Assembly: GCF_022836845.1 (NCBI RefSeq)
Contig: NZ_JAJNNZ010000012.1
Span: 52,590 to 116,589, forward strand
DNA from: Vibrio gelatinilyticus
GTDB taxonomy: Bacteria; Pseudomonadota; Gammaproteobacteria; Enterobacterales; Vibrionaceae
DNA: 64,000 nucleotides
Direction: 5' to 3'
This document shows, one piece after another, positions 19,464-27,437 of this stretch. Position numbers and translations under genes: made by a program. Every line of letters begins with the position of its first letter. The stretch's first letter is position 1. Below the pieces are notes generated by a model. That model did no database searches and had not been told where the DNA came from. It saw nothing but the letters and a program-made list of their open reading frames with translations.

Positions 19464-21110
19464 TTAAACTGTAGCGTTATACGCGGCTTCCAATGCACGC
19501 TCTCGTTGAGAGAAGATGTTATCACATGACACAAGATCGATAACATGAAACTTATCGAGTTGTTGTCTAGTTTGTTGATTTGGGCATAACAGATACACCT
19601 GGCACTGCGCATCCTTGGCATCTTTTATCGCATTTTCTAATGCCAATCCAACCGTCACATCGATCATCGGTACGTCCGTCAAATCAAGAATCATCGCTTG
19701 GTAATCTGCAATACTTGAGTGCTGGCGAGAAATCGCTTTGGACACGCTAAAAATCATTGGCCCAGATAGATAAAAAAACAGTACCTTACCTTGAGTGCGG
19801 TCGAGCAATTCTCTTTCCGCTTGGCTGAGGGGAACATCATCGTCGTCTGCATCACTTATCGCCTTAACTTGCCTTGCTTGCTCTCGACTCAAACGCTCAA
19901 TAATAATGATATTGGAAATAAACACCCCAAGACCGACGGCAACAATAAGATCAACAAAGACCGTCAGAAGCATAACCCCATACATGATCACCATGCCTGG
20001 CAAACTGACTTTATGGGCACGCTGAATAAAACTCCAATCCAGAATGTTAAAACCAACATACACCGCGATGCCTGCCAGCACTGCCATTGGGATTGGTTCT
20101 GTTAGATTGCTAGCAACCAGCACCACTAAGGCAAGGACCAGTGCACGCACCACCCCTGATAGAGGTGAACGCGCGCCGACTTGAATATTGGTCACGGTTC
20201 CCATAGTTGCACCCGCCCCTGGTAGGGCGCCAAAAAGACCAGCAATCAGATTCGCTAATCCCTGACCTCGTAGTTCTTTGTCCGAGTCATGCTCTTTACG
20301 TGTTAGCGAGTCGCCAATCACCGCAGTCAACAAAGTATCAATACAACCCAACGTGCCAAGCACCAAGGCATCGATGAGCATAGTTGTTAGCATTTCAGCG
20401 TTAAAATGCGGTATCACCAACGATGGCAAACCCGCCGGGATCTCACCGATTCGTCGAATACTATCACTACTAAAAAACAGCATAGAAATCAGTGTAACCA
20501 ACACCAATGCCACGAGTTGAGGCGGGACATGTTGACGATACTTTTTAGGTAGCAAGAATAAAATCGCCAAGGTAAGCAACCCCAGAAACAGCTCCGCGAA
20601 ATCAATATTTGCCATCAGTTCTGGAATAGCCTTAATGGTTTCTATCACGCCTCCCGTCGGCGCGGCTTGACCAAGCAAAGGTGCCAGCTGCAATATAACT
20701 AAAATGACACCGATTCCGGACATGAATCCAGAGACCACACTGTAAGGCATCAGAGTGATATATTTACCAAGCTTTAAGGTACCAAGTAATATTTGAAACA
20801 CGCCAGCCATCATCACAACAGTAAACGTCATTGCCATGCCGGTTTCTGGGTATTTGGCCATCATAGCCGTCAAAACCGCGGTCATGATCACCGTCATGGG
20901 GCCTGTCGGCTCTGAGATTAAGCTGGAAGAACCACCAAACAACGAGGCAAACAACCCCACCATAATGGCGCCCCATAGGCCAGCTTCAGCACCTGCACCC
21001 GACGCCACTCCAAACGCCAACGCTAAAGGTAATGAGATAATCGCAGTGGTTACCCCACCAAACAGATCCCCTTTCAGGCTCATATCTTCAAAACGATGTC
21101 CTAACTTCAT
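19464..21110 (-). CDS. SulP (SLC26) family anion transporter with STAS domain
   Basis: A 548-residue membrane protein with about 12-14 hydrophobic segments (residues about 15-410) and a C-terminal cytoplasmic STAS domain (about 435-545). The SulP signature region SLPLALAFGVASGAGAEAGLWGA is near the N-terminus. SulP proteins carry sulfate, bicarbonate or dicarboxylates, and the substrate cannot be read from sequence. It is divergent from the beta-carbonic anhydrase gene across 233 bp, which makes bicarbonate a reasonable guess. AGGATAGTA precedes the ATG. Confidence 0.88.
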   Translation of the reverse strand: MKLGHRFEDMSLKGDLFGGVTTAIISLPLALAFGVASGAGAEAGLWGAIMVGLFASLFGGSSSLISEPTGPMTVIMTAVLTAMMAKYPETGMAMTFTVVMMAGVFQILLGTLKLGKYITLMPYSVVSGFMSGIGVILVILQLAPLLGQAAPTGGVIETIKAIPELMANIDFAELFLGLLTLAILFLLPKKYRQHVPPQLVALVLVTLISMLFFSSDSIRRIGEIPAGLPSLVIPHFNAEMLTTMLIDALVLGTLGCIDTLLTAVIGDSLTRKEHDSDKELRGQGLANLIAGLFGALPGAGATMGTVTNIQVGARSPLSGVVRALVLALVVLVASNLTEPIPMAVLAGIAVYVGFNILDWSFIQRAHKVSLPGMVIMYGVMLLTVFVDLIVAVGLGVFISNIIIIERLSREQARQVKAISDADDDDVPLSQAERELLDRTQGKVLFFYLSGPMIFSVSKAISRQHSSIADYQAMILDLTDVPMIDVTVGLALENAIKDAKDAQCQVYLLCPNQQTRQQLDKFHVIDLVSCDNIFSQRERALEAAYNATV

Positions 21111-21343
21111 TACTATCCTTGAGAAACAACCACAAAATTGCCTTATATTAACAAATGTGACATCAAGTTAATAAGTAATAACAGTCATTCTATTTACATA
21201 AGATATAAGTAAATTTCACTGGTAGGTTTAGCCGATGATTCTAGTCTCACTAACACCTCAGATGAGTACACCTTGATATTATTTTCTCAAGATTCAAGCT
21301 GTAACTTTGTGTATAGTATCTGGAATCATTGAAGGGAAGTAAT

Positions 21344-22003
21344 ATGCCGGAAATCAAACAACTCTTTGAAAACAATTCAAAGTGGTCTGAAGAGATTCGC
21401 TCTGAAAGACCAGAGTATTTCACCAAGCTAGAGGAAGGCCAAAACCCTGGATTCCTTTGGATTGGCTGTTCCGATAGTCGCGTACCTGCCGAGCGACTTA
21501 CTGGGCTATATTCGGGCGAACTCTTTGTCCACCGTAATGTTGCCAACCAAGTAATTCATACTGATCTCAACTGCCTATCCGTTGTGCAATATGCGGTTGA
21601 TGTTCTTAAAGTCAAACACATTATTGTCTGTGGTCACTATGGGTGTGGCGGTGTCAATGCGGCGATTGAAAACCCTCAATTAGGACTCATCAACAACTGG
21701 CTATTGCACATTCGCGATTTATACCTCAAACATCGCAATTGGCTTGGCGAGTTGCCACGTGATACTTGGGGTGACAAGCTTTGTGAGATTAACGTTGCCG
21801 AGCAAGTGTATAATTTGGGCAACTCAACAATCATGCAAAATGCGTGGGAACGAGGCCAAGATGTTGAAATTCACGGTGTCGTTTACGGGATCGGTGATGG
21901 AAAACTGCAAGATCTTGGCGTGCGGTGTTCGAGCAGAGAAAGCCTCGAAGTAAACTATCAAGCCGCTATGTCAAAAATTTTAAGCACTGAAGTACTTAAA
22001 TAG
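21344..22003 (+). CDS. can: Beta-class carbonic anhydrase
   Basis: A 219-residue enzyme interconverting CO2 and bicarbonate. The zinc ligands and catalytic dyad are all present at the same positions as in E. coli Can: Cys42, Asp44 and Arg46 ([10 protein letters not shown]), His98 and Cys101 (VCGHYGCGG). The ATG at 21344 is chosen because GAAGGGAAG lies just upstream. An in-frame TTG 15 bases earlier would bury that site. Convergent with hpt, as in E. coli, where can and hpt are also adjacent. Confidence 0.95.
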   Translation: MPEIKQLFENNSKWSEEIRSERPEYFTKLEEGQNPGFLWIGCSDSRVPAERLTGLYSGELFVHRNVANQVIHTDLNCLSVVQYAVDVLKVKHIIVCGHYGCGGVNAAIENPQLGLINNWLLHIRDLYLKHRNWLGELPRDTWGDKLCEINVAEQVYNLGNSTIMQNAWERGQDVEIHGVVYGIGDGKLQDLGVRCSSRESLEVNYQAAMSKILSTEVLK

Positions 22004-22012
22004 CCCTACGAT

Positions 22013-22049
22013 AAAAAAGTGCCCACCTCAATGAGGTGGGCACTTTTTT
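22013..22049. terminator. Bidirectional terminator between can and hpt
   Basis: A 17-bp perfect stem AAAAAAGTGCCCACCTC / GAGGTGGGCACTTTTTT with an AAT loop, serving both convergent genes. Confidence 0.95.
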
Positions 22050-22070
22050 ATATTCGCTAAGCAGTCAACA

Positions 22071-22601
22071 TTATTCCTGCGGCACAACCTTACCTATGTA
22101 GGGTAGATGACGATAGTTCTGTGCGTAATCTATACCAACACCAACAACAAACTCATCTGGAATTTCAAAGCCAATCCACTTCGCATCCACATGCACTTCT
22201 CTGCGGGAGGGCTTATCAAGCAATGTACAAATCTGAATTGAGTTTGGCTCTCTTAGCTCCAAAATCTCTTTGACTTTATTTAAGGTATTACCGGTATCAA
22301 TAATATCTTCAACTAAAAGCACGTCTTTTCCCTTGATGTCGTCATCTAAGTCTTTAAGAATTCGAACATCGCGGCTACTTTCCATTGTGTTACCGTAACT
22401 AGAAGCCGTCATGAAATCGACCTGATGAGTTAGGCTGATCGCTCGAGTCAGGTCAGCCATAAACACAAAGGAGCCGCGTAGTAGTCCAACCATAACTAAG
22501 TTTTCACTACCTTGATAAAATTCTGTGATTTCTTTACCTAACGCAGTAACTCGTTCCTGAACCTCTTGTTCAGAAATCATAACTTCAACAGTATGCTTCA
22601 T
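22071..22601 (-). CDS. hpt: Hypoxanthine phosphoribosyltransferase
   Basis: A 176-residue purine salvage enzyme converting hypoxanthine (and guanine) with PRPP to the nucleotide. The PRPP-binding loop [14 protein letters not shown] is at 94-107, the flexible-loop segment [10 protein letters not shown] near 68-76. Length is typical. GAGAATACT precedes the ATG. Divergent from the LuxR-type regulator, the same neighbour relation as in other Vibrio species. Confidence 0.95.
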   Translation of the reverse strand: MKHTVEVMISEQEVQERVTALGKEITEFYQGSENLVMVGLLRGSFVFMADLTRAISLTHQVDFMTASSYGNTMESSRDVRILKDLDDDIKGKDVLLVEDIIDTGNTLNKVKEILELREPNSIQICTLLDKPSRREVHVDAKWIGFEIPDEFVVGVGIDYAQNYRHLPYIGKVVPQE

Positions 22602-23141
22602 AGTATTCTCATTTTAACGTTCTTTAATCGCCACACTGATACTTAGTAATAAAACAAAAGGTTAAAGGCCGTAATATTGTATAAATTATAACAATACGAT
22701 CTATAGTGACGACAACGGTATTTCTCTTGGCGGCGTATAGTAACACTTCACCGCGATTGAGAGAAATTATAGTTAAAAAGACCAATAGTGCCCCTAAAAC
22801 CCCAACAAAAATTAGGTGAACTCACCCACTCCCCAAATTGTAACTTGCCAAGTTTTTCAACAATAATCGTGATGACAGAATAAATAATTAATAATTTTGA
22901 TAACTATTGTTGTATGTGTATTGACCCGATCGCATATGCACCATTACACTTATTTACTCATAAAAAATGAGCAGAGTGTCACTTTATTGATTGTTATGTC
23001 ACTTTTGTACGTTACCCACGACTAGTGAACAGAATTTAATACATCACTTGTAGCGCTCTGATTTATAAAAATTATTAAAAATAAGGGGATGAGCTCTCAG
23101 AGTCTCCCGTCTAATAAACAACGTTGGCAAGGAATTTAATC
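22602..23141. promoter_or_regulatory. Regulatory intergenic region between hpt and luxR
   Basis: A 540-bp AT-rich gap with no ORF of note, holding the divergent promoters of hpt and the quorum-sensing regulator and a long luxR leader. The segment around 22882-22912 is an AT-rich partial dyad loosely resembling LuxR-type operators (about 13 of 22 positions), but that level of match is weak in such AT-rich DNA. The Qrr pairing site at its right end is listed separately. Confidence 0.55.
23117..23128 (+). promoter_or_regulatory. Predicted Qrr sRNA pairing site in luxR leader
   Basis: The leader reads AACAACGTTGGC directly ahead of AAGGA, the ribosome binding site. Its complement is GCCAACGTTGTT. 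The conserved core of Vibrio Qrr RNAs, as I recall it, contains GCCAA-CUGA-CGUUGUU, so 5 and 7 contiguous pairs would form around a 4-base bulge. Position next to the ribosome binding site fits Hfq-dependent translational repression at low cell density. The qrr genes are not in this window. Confidence 0.75.
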
Positions 23142-23762
23142 ATGGACTCAATACAAAAAAGACCGAGAACCCGACTTTCCCCACAGAAGCGAAAGCTTCA
23201 ACTGATGGAGATTGCCTTAGAAGTTTTTGCAACTCGTGGTATTGGACGCGGCGGGCACGCTGATATCGCCGAGATCGCGCAAGTATCGGTAGCGACTGTG
23301 TTTAACTATTTTCCCACTCGCGAAGATCTGGTGGATGAAGTACTCAACCACGTGGTCTTTCAGTTTTCCAATTTCCTCTCAAACCGCATCGATCTAGACT
23401 TACCTGCTAAAGAGAACCTAAGCACCATCCTAGACGGTGTTGTCGATATGGTTATCGAAGATTGCCACTGGATGAAAGTCTGGTTTGAATGGAGCACCTC
23501 GACACGCGATGAAGTTTGGCCGTTGTTTGTGTCTTCAAACAAAACAAGTCAGGCATTAATCTCGAACATGTTCATTAAAGCACGTGAACGTGGCGAAGTT
23601 TGCCCGCATCACGAGGTTGAGCATCTCACCAGTCTATTCCACGGCATTTGCTACTCGCTGTTTATTGAAGCAAACCGCACTAAAAATTCTGACAACATCA
23701 AGTCGTTGACTGATTGCTATATGGACATGGTGTGCATCTATAAAAACGACAATGCCCATTAA
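23142..23762 (+). CDS. luxR: Quorum-sensing master regulator, LuxR/HapR/SmcR/OpaR type (TetR family)
   Basis: A 206-residue TetR-family regulator. The N-terminal helix-turn-helix (about 39-60, ADIAEIAQVSVATVFNYF) is the invariant segment of the Vibrio LuxR/HapR group, and Arg17, Asn55 and Ser76, implicated in DNA binding in that group, are present. The C-terminal ligand/dimer domain (about 70-206) is much more divergent. Position 73 is Phe where I recall Arg in V. harveyi relatives. The ATG at 23142 is chosen by AAGGA and the conserved MDSIQKRPRTRLSP start. The gene lies between hpt and lpd as in other vibrios. It activates high-cell-density genes. Not related to V. fischeri LuxR. Confidence 0.93.
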   Translation: MDSIQKRPRTRLSPQKRKLQLMEIALEVFATRGIGRGGHADIAEIAQVSVATVFNYFPTREDLVDEVLNHVVFQFSNFLSNRIDLDLPAKENLSTILDGVVDMVIEDCHWMKVWFEWSTSTRDEVWPLFVSSNKTSQALISNMFIKARERGEVCPHHEVEHLTSLFHGICYSLFIEANRTKNSDNIKSLTDCYMDMVCIYKNDNAH

Positions 23763-23789
23763 TCGTTAGTTACGATATTCAATGGACAA

Positions 23790-23817
23790 AAAAAGCCGCT
23801 CACTAGAGCGGCTTTTT
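23790..23817. terminator. Bidirectional terminator between luxR and lpd
   Basis: A 12-bp perfect stem AAAAAGCCGCTC / GAGCGGCTTTTT with an ACTA loop between the two convergent genes. Confidence 0.95.
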
Positions 23818-23834
23818 GCGTTTATGCGCGTTAA

Positions 23835-25262
23835 TTACTTTTTCTTCTTAGCTTTCGCATTTGGAAGGTCTGTGATGGTGCCTTCAAACACTTCTGCAGC
23901 CAAACCAACAGATTCATGCAATGTTGGGTGAGCGTGAATCGTCAATGCGATATCTTCAGCATCACAACCCATCTCGATTGCCAGACCAATTTCACCAAGC
24001 AATTCACCACCGTTAGTACCAACAATCGCACCACCGATAACACGATGGGTTTCTTTGTCGAAGATAAGCTTGGTCATACCGTCGGCACAGTCAGATGCAA
24101 TAGCTCGACCTGACGCAGCCCACGGGAATGTTGCCGTTTCGTAGTTAATGCCTTCCGCTTTCGCTTCTTTCTCTGTTTTCCCAACCCAAGCCACTTCTGG
24201 CTCAGTATAAGCAATTGATGGAATCACTTTTGGATCGAAGTAGTGCTTCTTACCAGAAATGACTTCTGCCGCTACGTGACCTTCATGCACACCTTTGTGA
24301 GCAAGCATTGGTTGACCAACAATATCGCCAATAGCGTGGATATGTGGAACATTAGTACGCATCTGCTTATCGACATTGATAAAGCCGCGTTCATCCACTT
24401 CGATACCCGCTTTTTCAGCATTCAATAGCTTACCATTTGGTACACGACCGATAGCCACAAGTACCGCGTCATAACGCTCAGCGTCTGCTGGTGCTTTTTT
24501 ACCTTCCATTGAAACGTAGATACCATCTTCTTTCGCTTCAACTGCGGTAACTTTAGTTTCCAGCATCAAGTTAAACTTGTTTTTAATGCGCTTGGTATAG
24601 ACCTTAACCATATCTTTATCAGCCGCAGGGATCAGCTGGTCGAACATTTCGACGACATCAATCTGAGAGCCTAGAGAGTGATATACCGTCGCCATTTCTA
24701 GACCGATGATGCCACCGCCCATGATAAGCAGTTTTCCTGGGACTTCTTTTAGCTCTAGAGCATCAGTAGAATCCCAAATTCTTGGGTCTTCATGTGGGAT
24801 AAATGGCAGTTTAATTGGACGAGAACCAGCAGCAACAATCGCATTGTCGAAGTTAACCGTCGTTTTTCCATCTTCGCCGTCAACTTCAATAGAGTTAGGA
24901 CCTGTGAACTGGCCAAGGCCATTAACAACCGTAACTTTGCGCATTTTAGCCATGCCGCCAAGTCCACCCGTTAGCTGGCTGATAACTTTCTCTTTCCAAA
25001 GACGGATTTTATCGATGTCAGTTTGAGGTTCTCCAAACACGATACCGTGCTCAGCGAGCGCTTTCGCTTCTTCTATCACTTTTGATACGTGAAGAAGTGC
25101 TTTAGATGGAATACAACCCACGTTCAAACATACACCGCCAAGCGTGCTGTATCGCTCGATAAGAACTGTTTCTAGGCCTAAATCGGCACAACGGAATGCA
25201 GCGGAGTAACCAGCAGGACCGGCACCAAGCACTACCACTTGGGCTTTAATTTCTTTGCTCAT
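23835..25262 (-). CDS. lpd: Dihydrolipoyl dehydrogenase (E3)
   Basis: A 475-residue FAD-dependent disulfide oxidoreductase. FAD-binding GAGPAGYSAA lies at 13-22, and the redox-active Cys45/Cys50 pair is in GGVCLNVGC. The NAD-binding GGGIIGLEMA is near 182. The catalytic HAHPTLHE (His445/Glu450) is in the C-terminal dimerisation domain. It reoxidises lipoyl groups of pyruvate and 2-oxoglutarate dehydrogenases. A 256-bp gap to aceF suggests its own promoter as well as readthrough, as in E. coli. The lysine-rich tail AKAKKKK is usual. Confidence 0.97.
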   Translation of the reverse strand: MSKEIKAQVVVLGAGPAGYSAAFRCADLGLETVLIERYSTLGGVCLNVGCIPSKALLHVSKVIEEAKALAEHGIVFGEPQTDIDKIRLWKEKVISQLTGGLGGMAKMRKVTVVNGLGQFTGPNSIEVDGEDGKTTVNFDNAIVAAGSRPIKLPFIPHEDPRIWDSTDALELKEVPGKLLIMGGGIIGLEMATVYHSLGSQIDVVEMFDQLIPAADKDMVKVYTKRIKNKFNLMLETKVTAVEAKEDGIYVSMEGKKAPADAERYDAVLVAIGRVPNGKLLNAEKAGIEVDERGFINVDKQMRTNVPHIHAIGDIVGQPMLAHKGVHEGHVAAEVISGKKHYFDPKVIPSIAYTEPEVAWVGKTEKEAKAEGINYETATFPWAASGRAIASDCADGMTKLIFDKETHRVIGGAIVGTNGGELLGEIGLAIEMGCDAEDIALTIHAHPTLHESVGLAAEVFEGTITDLPNAKAKKKK

Positions 25263-25479
25263 TTTGACCTCTTGTAGTCATTATCCCTAACAGGCTGAAT
25301 AAATTTTGATTCTTGCTATGTCCAAATTATTTTTTTAAACAGAGTATGTTCAGACCGCCAACAGTTTACAGAGATGTTAATGGTGTGAAAAGTAAATCAA
25401 TTTAGCCTGTGAGCTAGACAACAATTCGATTTGTAAAAAACGAAGTAATTTTCAAATTGTCGCTATATAACGTAAATGA

Positions 25480-25502
25480 GGGCGGCATTATCAGTGCCAC
25501 CC
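25480..25502 (-). terminator. Hairpin after aceF, possible partial terminator
   Basis: On the minus strand GGGTGGCA / TGCCGCCC (8 bp with one G-T pair) and a 7-base loop, 17 bases past the aceF stop. No strong U-run follows, so it may only attenuate readthrough into lpd or stabilise the mRNA end. Confidence 0.45.
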
Positions 25503-25518
25503 TTTCCTTTAATATTAC

Positions 25519-27411
25519 TTACAGTACTAAGCGACGAATATCGCTCAAGCAGCTGTTTAGGTAAGTGATGAAACGAGCACCTTCAGCGCCATCAATCACA
25601 CGATGATCGTATGAAAGCGAAAGTGGTAGCTGTAGTCGCGGTTCAAATTCTTTACCGTTCCAAACAGGCTTCATTTCAGACTTAGACACACCAAGAATAC
25701 CCACTTCTGGCGCATTAACGATTGGCGTGAATGCTGTACCACCGATCCCGCCTAAGCTAGAAATCGTAAAGCAGCCACCTTGCATATCAGCTGCAGTCAA
25801 TTTACCTGAACGTGCTTTCTTAGAGACAACCATTAGCTCTTCGGATAGCTCGTAAATGCCTTTCTTATTCACGTCTTTAAAGACAGGAACCACAAGGCCA
25901 TTTGGTGTATCGACCGCGATACCTACGTTAACGTACTTCTTAAGAATGATACTTTCGCCATCTTCAGACAGAGAAGAGTTAAACGCAGGGAAGGCTTCTA
26001 GAGCTTTCGCTACCGCCTTCATGATGAACACCAATGGTGTGATTTTCATGCCTGTATCTTTCTTCGCTTCAATCGCATTTTGCTCTTTACGGAATGCTTC
26101 AAGCGCCGTGATATCAGCATTATCCCATTGAGTTACATGCGGGATCATTACCCAGTTACGATGTAGGTTAGCGCCTGAGATCTTCTTGATCTTAGAAAGC
26201 TTCTGAACCTCTGTGTCACCAAACTTACTAAAGTCCACTTTTGGCCAAGGTAGAAGGCCAAGAGCGCTGCCGTCACCGCCTTTTGTCGATGCTGCTGCAC
26301 CAGATTCAAGACGCTTCAGTGCCTCTTTCACATAAGACTGTACATCTTCTTTTAGGATGCGGCTCTTACGACCCGTTCCTTTCACTTTAGAAAGGTTAAC
26401 ACCAAATTCGCGAGCAATACGACGTACCACTGGCGAAGCATGTGCATACTCGTGGTTTTCTTTGAAATCGTTAGCTTTCGGTGCTGCATCTGCTTTCGCT
26501 GCAGGAGCAACTGGAGCGGGAGCTGCTGCTTGTACTTGTGCTGCTACAGGAGCTGAAGCTGCGCCAGCAACCGGAGTGCCGGCCACTTCGAATACCATGA
26601 TCAGTGAGCCAGTCGTGACTTTATCGCCAGCTGCAATCTTGATTTCTTTTACGGTACCAGCGAATGGTGCTGGTACTTCCATAGAAGCCTTATCGCCTTC
26701 TACAGTGATGAGAGATTGCTCTTCTTCAACAGTATCGCCAACCGCAACCATAACTTCAGTAACTTCAACTTCGTCACCGCCAATGTCTGGTACGTTGACG
26801 TCTTGATTCGCTGCAGCCGAAGGTGCCGCTGCTGGTGCTGCCGGAGCTTCTGCTACTGGAGTTACCGTGCCTGAACCCGCAGTTTCAAATACCATGACCA
26901 AAGAGCCTGTGGTAACTGAATCGCCTTCAGAAATCTTAATCTCTTTGACAGTACCTGCGAATGGTGCTGGTACTTCCATAGACGCTTTGTCACCTTCCAC
27001 AGTAAGAAGAGACTGTTCTTCTTCAACTGCGTCACCCACTTTGACCATGATTTCAGTCACTTCGACTTCATCACCACCGATATCTGGAACGTGAACATCT
27101 TTAATCTCGTTGGCAACAGAAGGGGCTGCCGCAGCTGGAGCCACTGTTGCAGCTTCAGGAGCAGGTGCCGCAGCACCCGCCTCTTCTTCGAAAATCATGA
27201 TAAGAGAACCCGTAGAAACAGAATCGCCTTCTGCTACTTTGATTTCCTTAACGATACCCGCTTGAGACGCAGGAACTTCCATAGAAGCCTTATCGCCTTC
27301 AACAGTGATCAGTGACTGTTCTTCTTCAACCTTGTCGCCAACGTTAACCAGAATCTCAGTTACTTCAACCTCATCTGCACCAATGTCTGGTACATTAATT
27401 TCGATTGTCAT
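25519..27411 (-). CDS. aceF: Pyruvate dehydrogenase E2, dihydrolipoyllysine acetyltransferase
   Basis: A 630-residue E2 with three tandem lipoyl domains (about 2-76, 105-177 and 204-276). The lipoylated lysines are Lys41, Lys142 and Lys241, each in [11 protein letters not shown]. Ala/Pro-rich linkers separate them. The E1/E3-binding domain is about 324-362 ([16 protein letters not shown]). The catalytic domain (about 390-630) contains the active-site DHRVIDG with His603 and Asp607. Transfers acetyl groups to CoA in the complex core. It begins 26 bases after aceE and is repressed with it by PdhR. Confidence 0.97.
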   Translation of the reverse strand: MTIEINVPDIGADEVEVTEILVNVGDKVEEEQSLITVEGDKASMEVPASQAGIVKEIKVAEGDSVSTGSLIMIFEEEAGAAAPAPEAATVAPAAAAPSVANEIKDVHVPDIGGDEVEVTEIMVKVGDAVEEEQSLLTVEGDKASMEVPAPFAGTVKEIKISEGDSVTTGSLVMVFETAGSGTVTPVAEAPAAPAAAPSAAANQDVNVPDIGGDEVEVTEVMVAVGDTVEEEQSLITVEGDKASMEVPAPFAGTVKEIKIAAGDKVTTGSLIMVFEVAGTPVAGAASAPVAAQVQAAAPAPVAPAAKADAAPKANDFKENHEYAHASPVVRRIAREFGVNLSKVKGTGRKSRILKEDVQSYVKEALKRLESGAAASTKGGDGSALGLLPWPKVDFSKFGDTEVQKLSKIKKISGANLHRNWVMIPHVTQWDNADITALEAFRKEQNAIEAKKDTGMKITPLVFIMKAVAKALEAFPAFNSSLSEDGESIILKKYVNVGIAVDTPNGLVVPVFKDVNKKGIYELSEELMVVSKKARSGKLTAADMQGGCFTISSLGGIGGTAFTPIVNAPEVGILGVSKSEMKPVWNGKEFEPRLQLPLSLSYDHRVIDGAEGARFITYLNSCLSDIRRLVL

Positions 27412-27437
27412 TGTAATTTCCTACCTTAATGGAAGTC

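Noticed and set aside
22882..22912. LuxR-type operator candidate upstream of luxR
   Set aside because: Only about 13 of 22 positions match in very AT-rich DNA, not above what chance would give. Left as a remark in the region entry.
26357..27094. Long plus-strand frames opposite aceF with internal repeats
   Set aside because: They are antisense shadows of the lipoyl repeats and Ala/Pro linkers. Their repeats simply mirror aceF.
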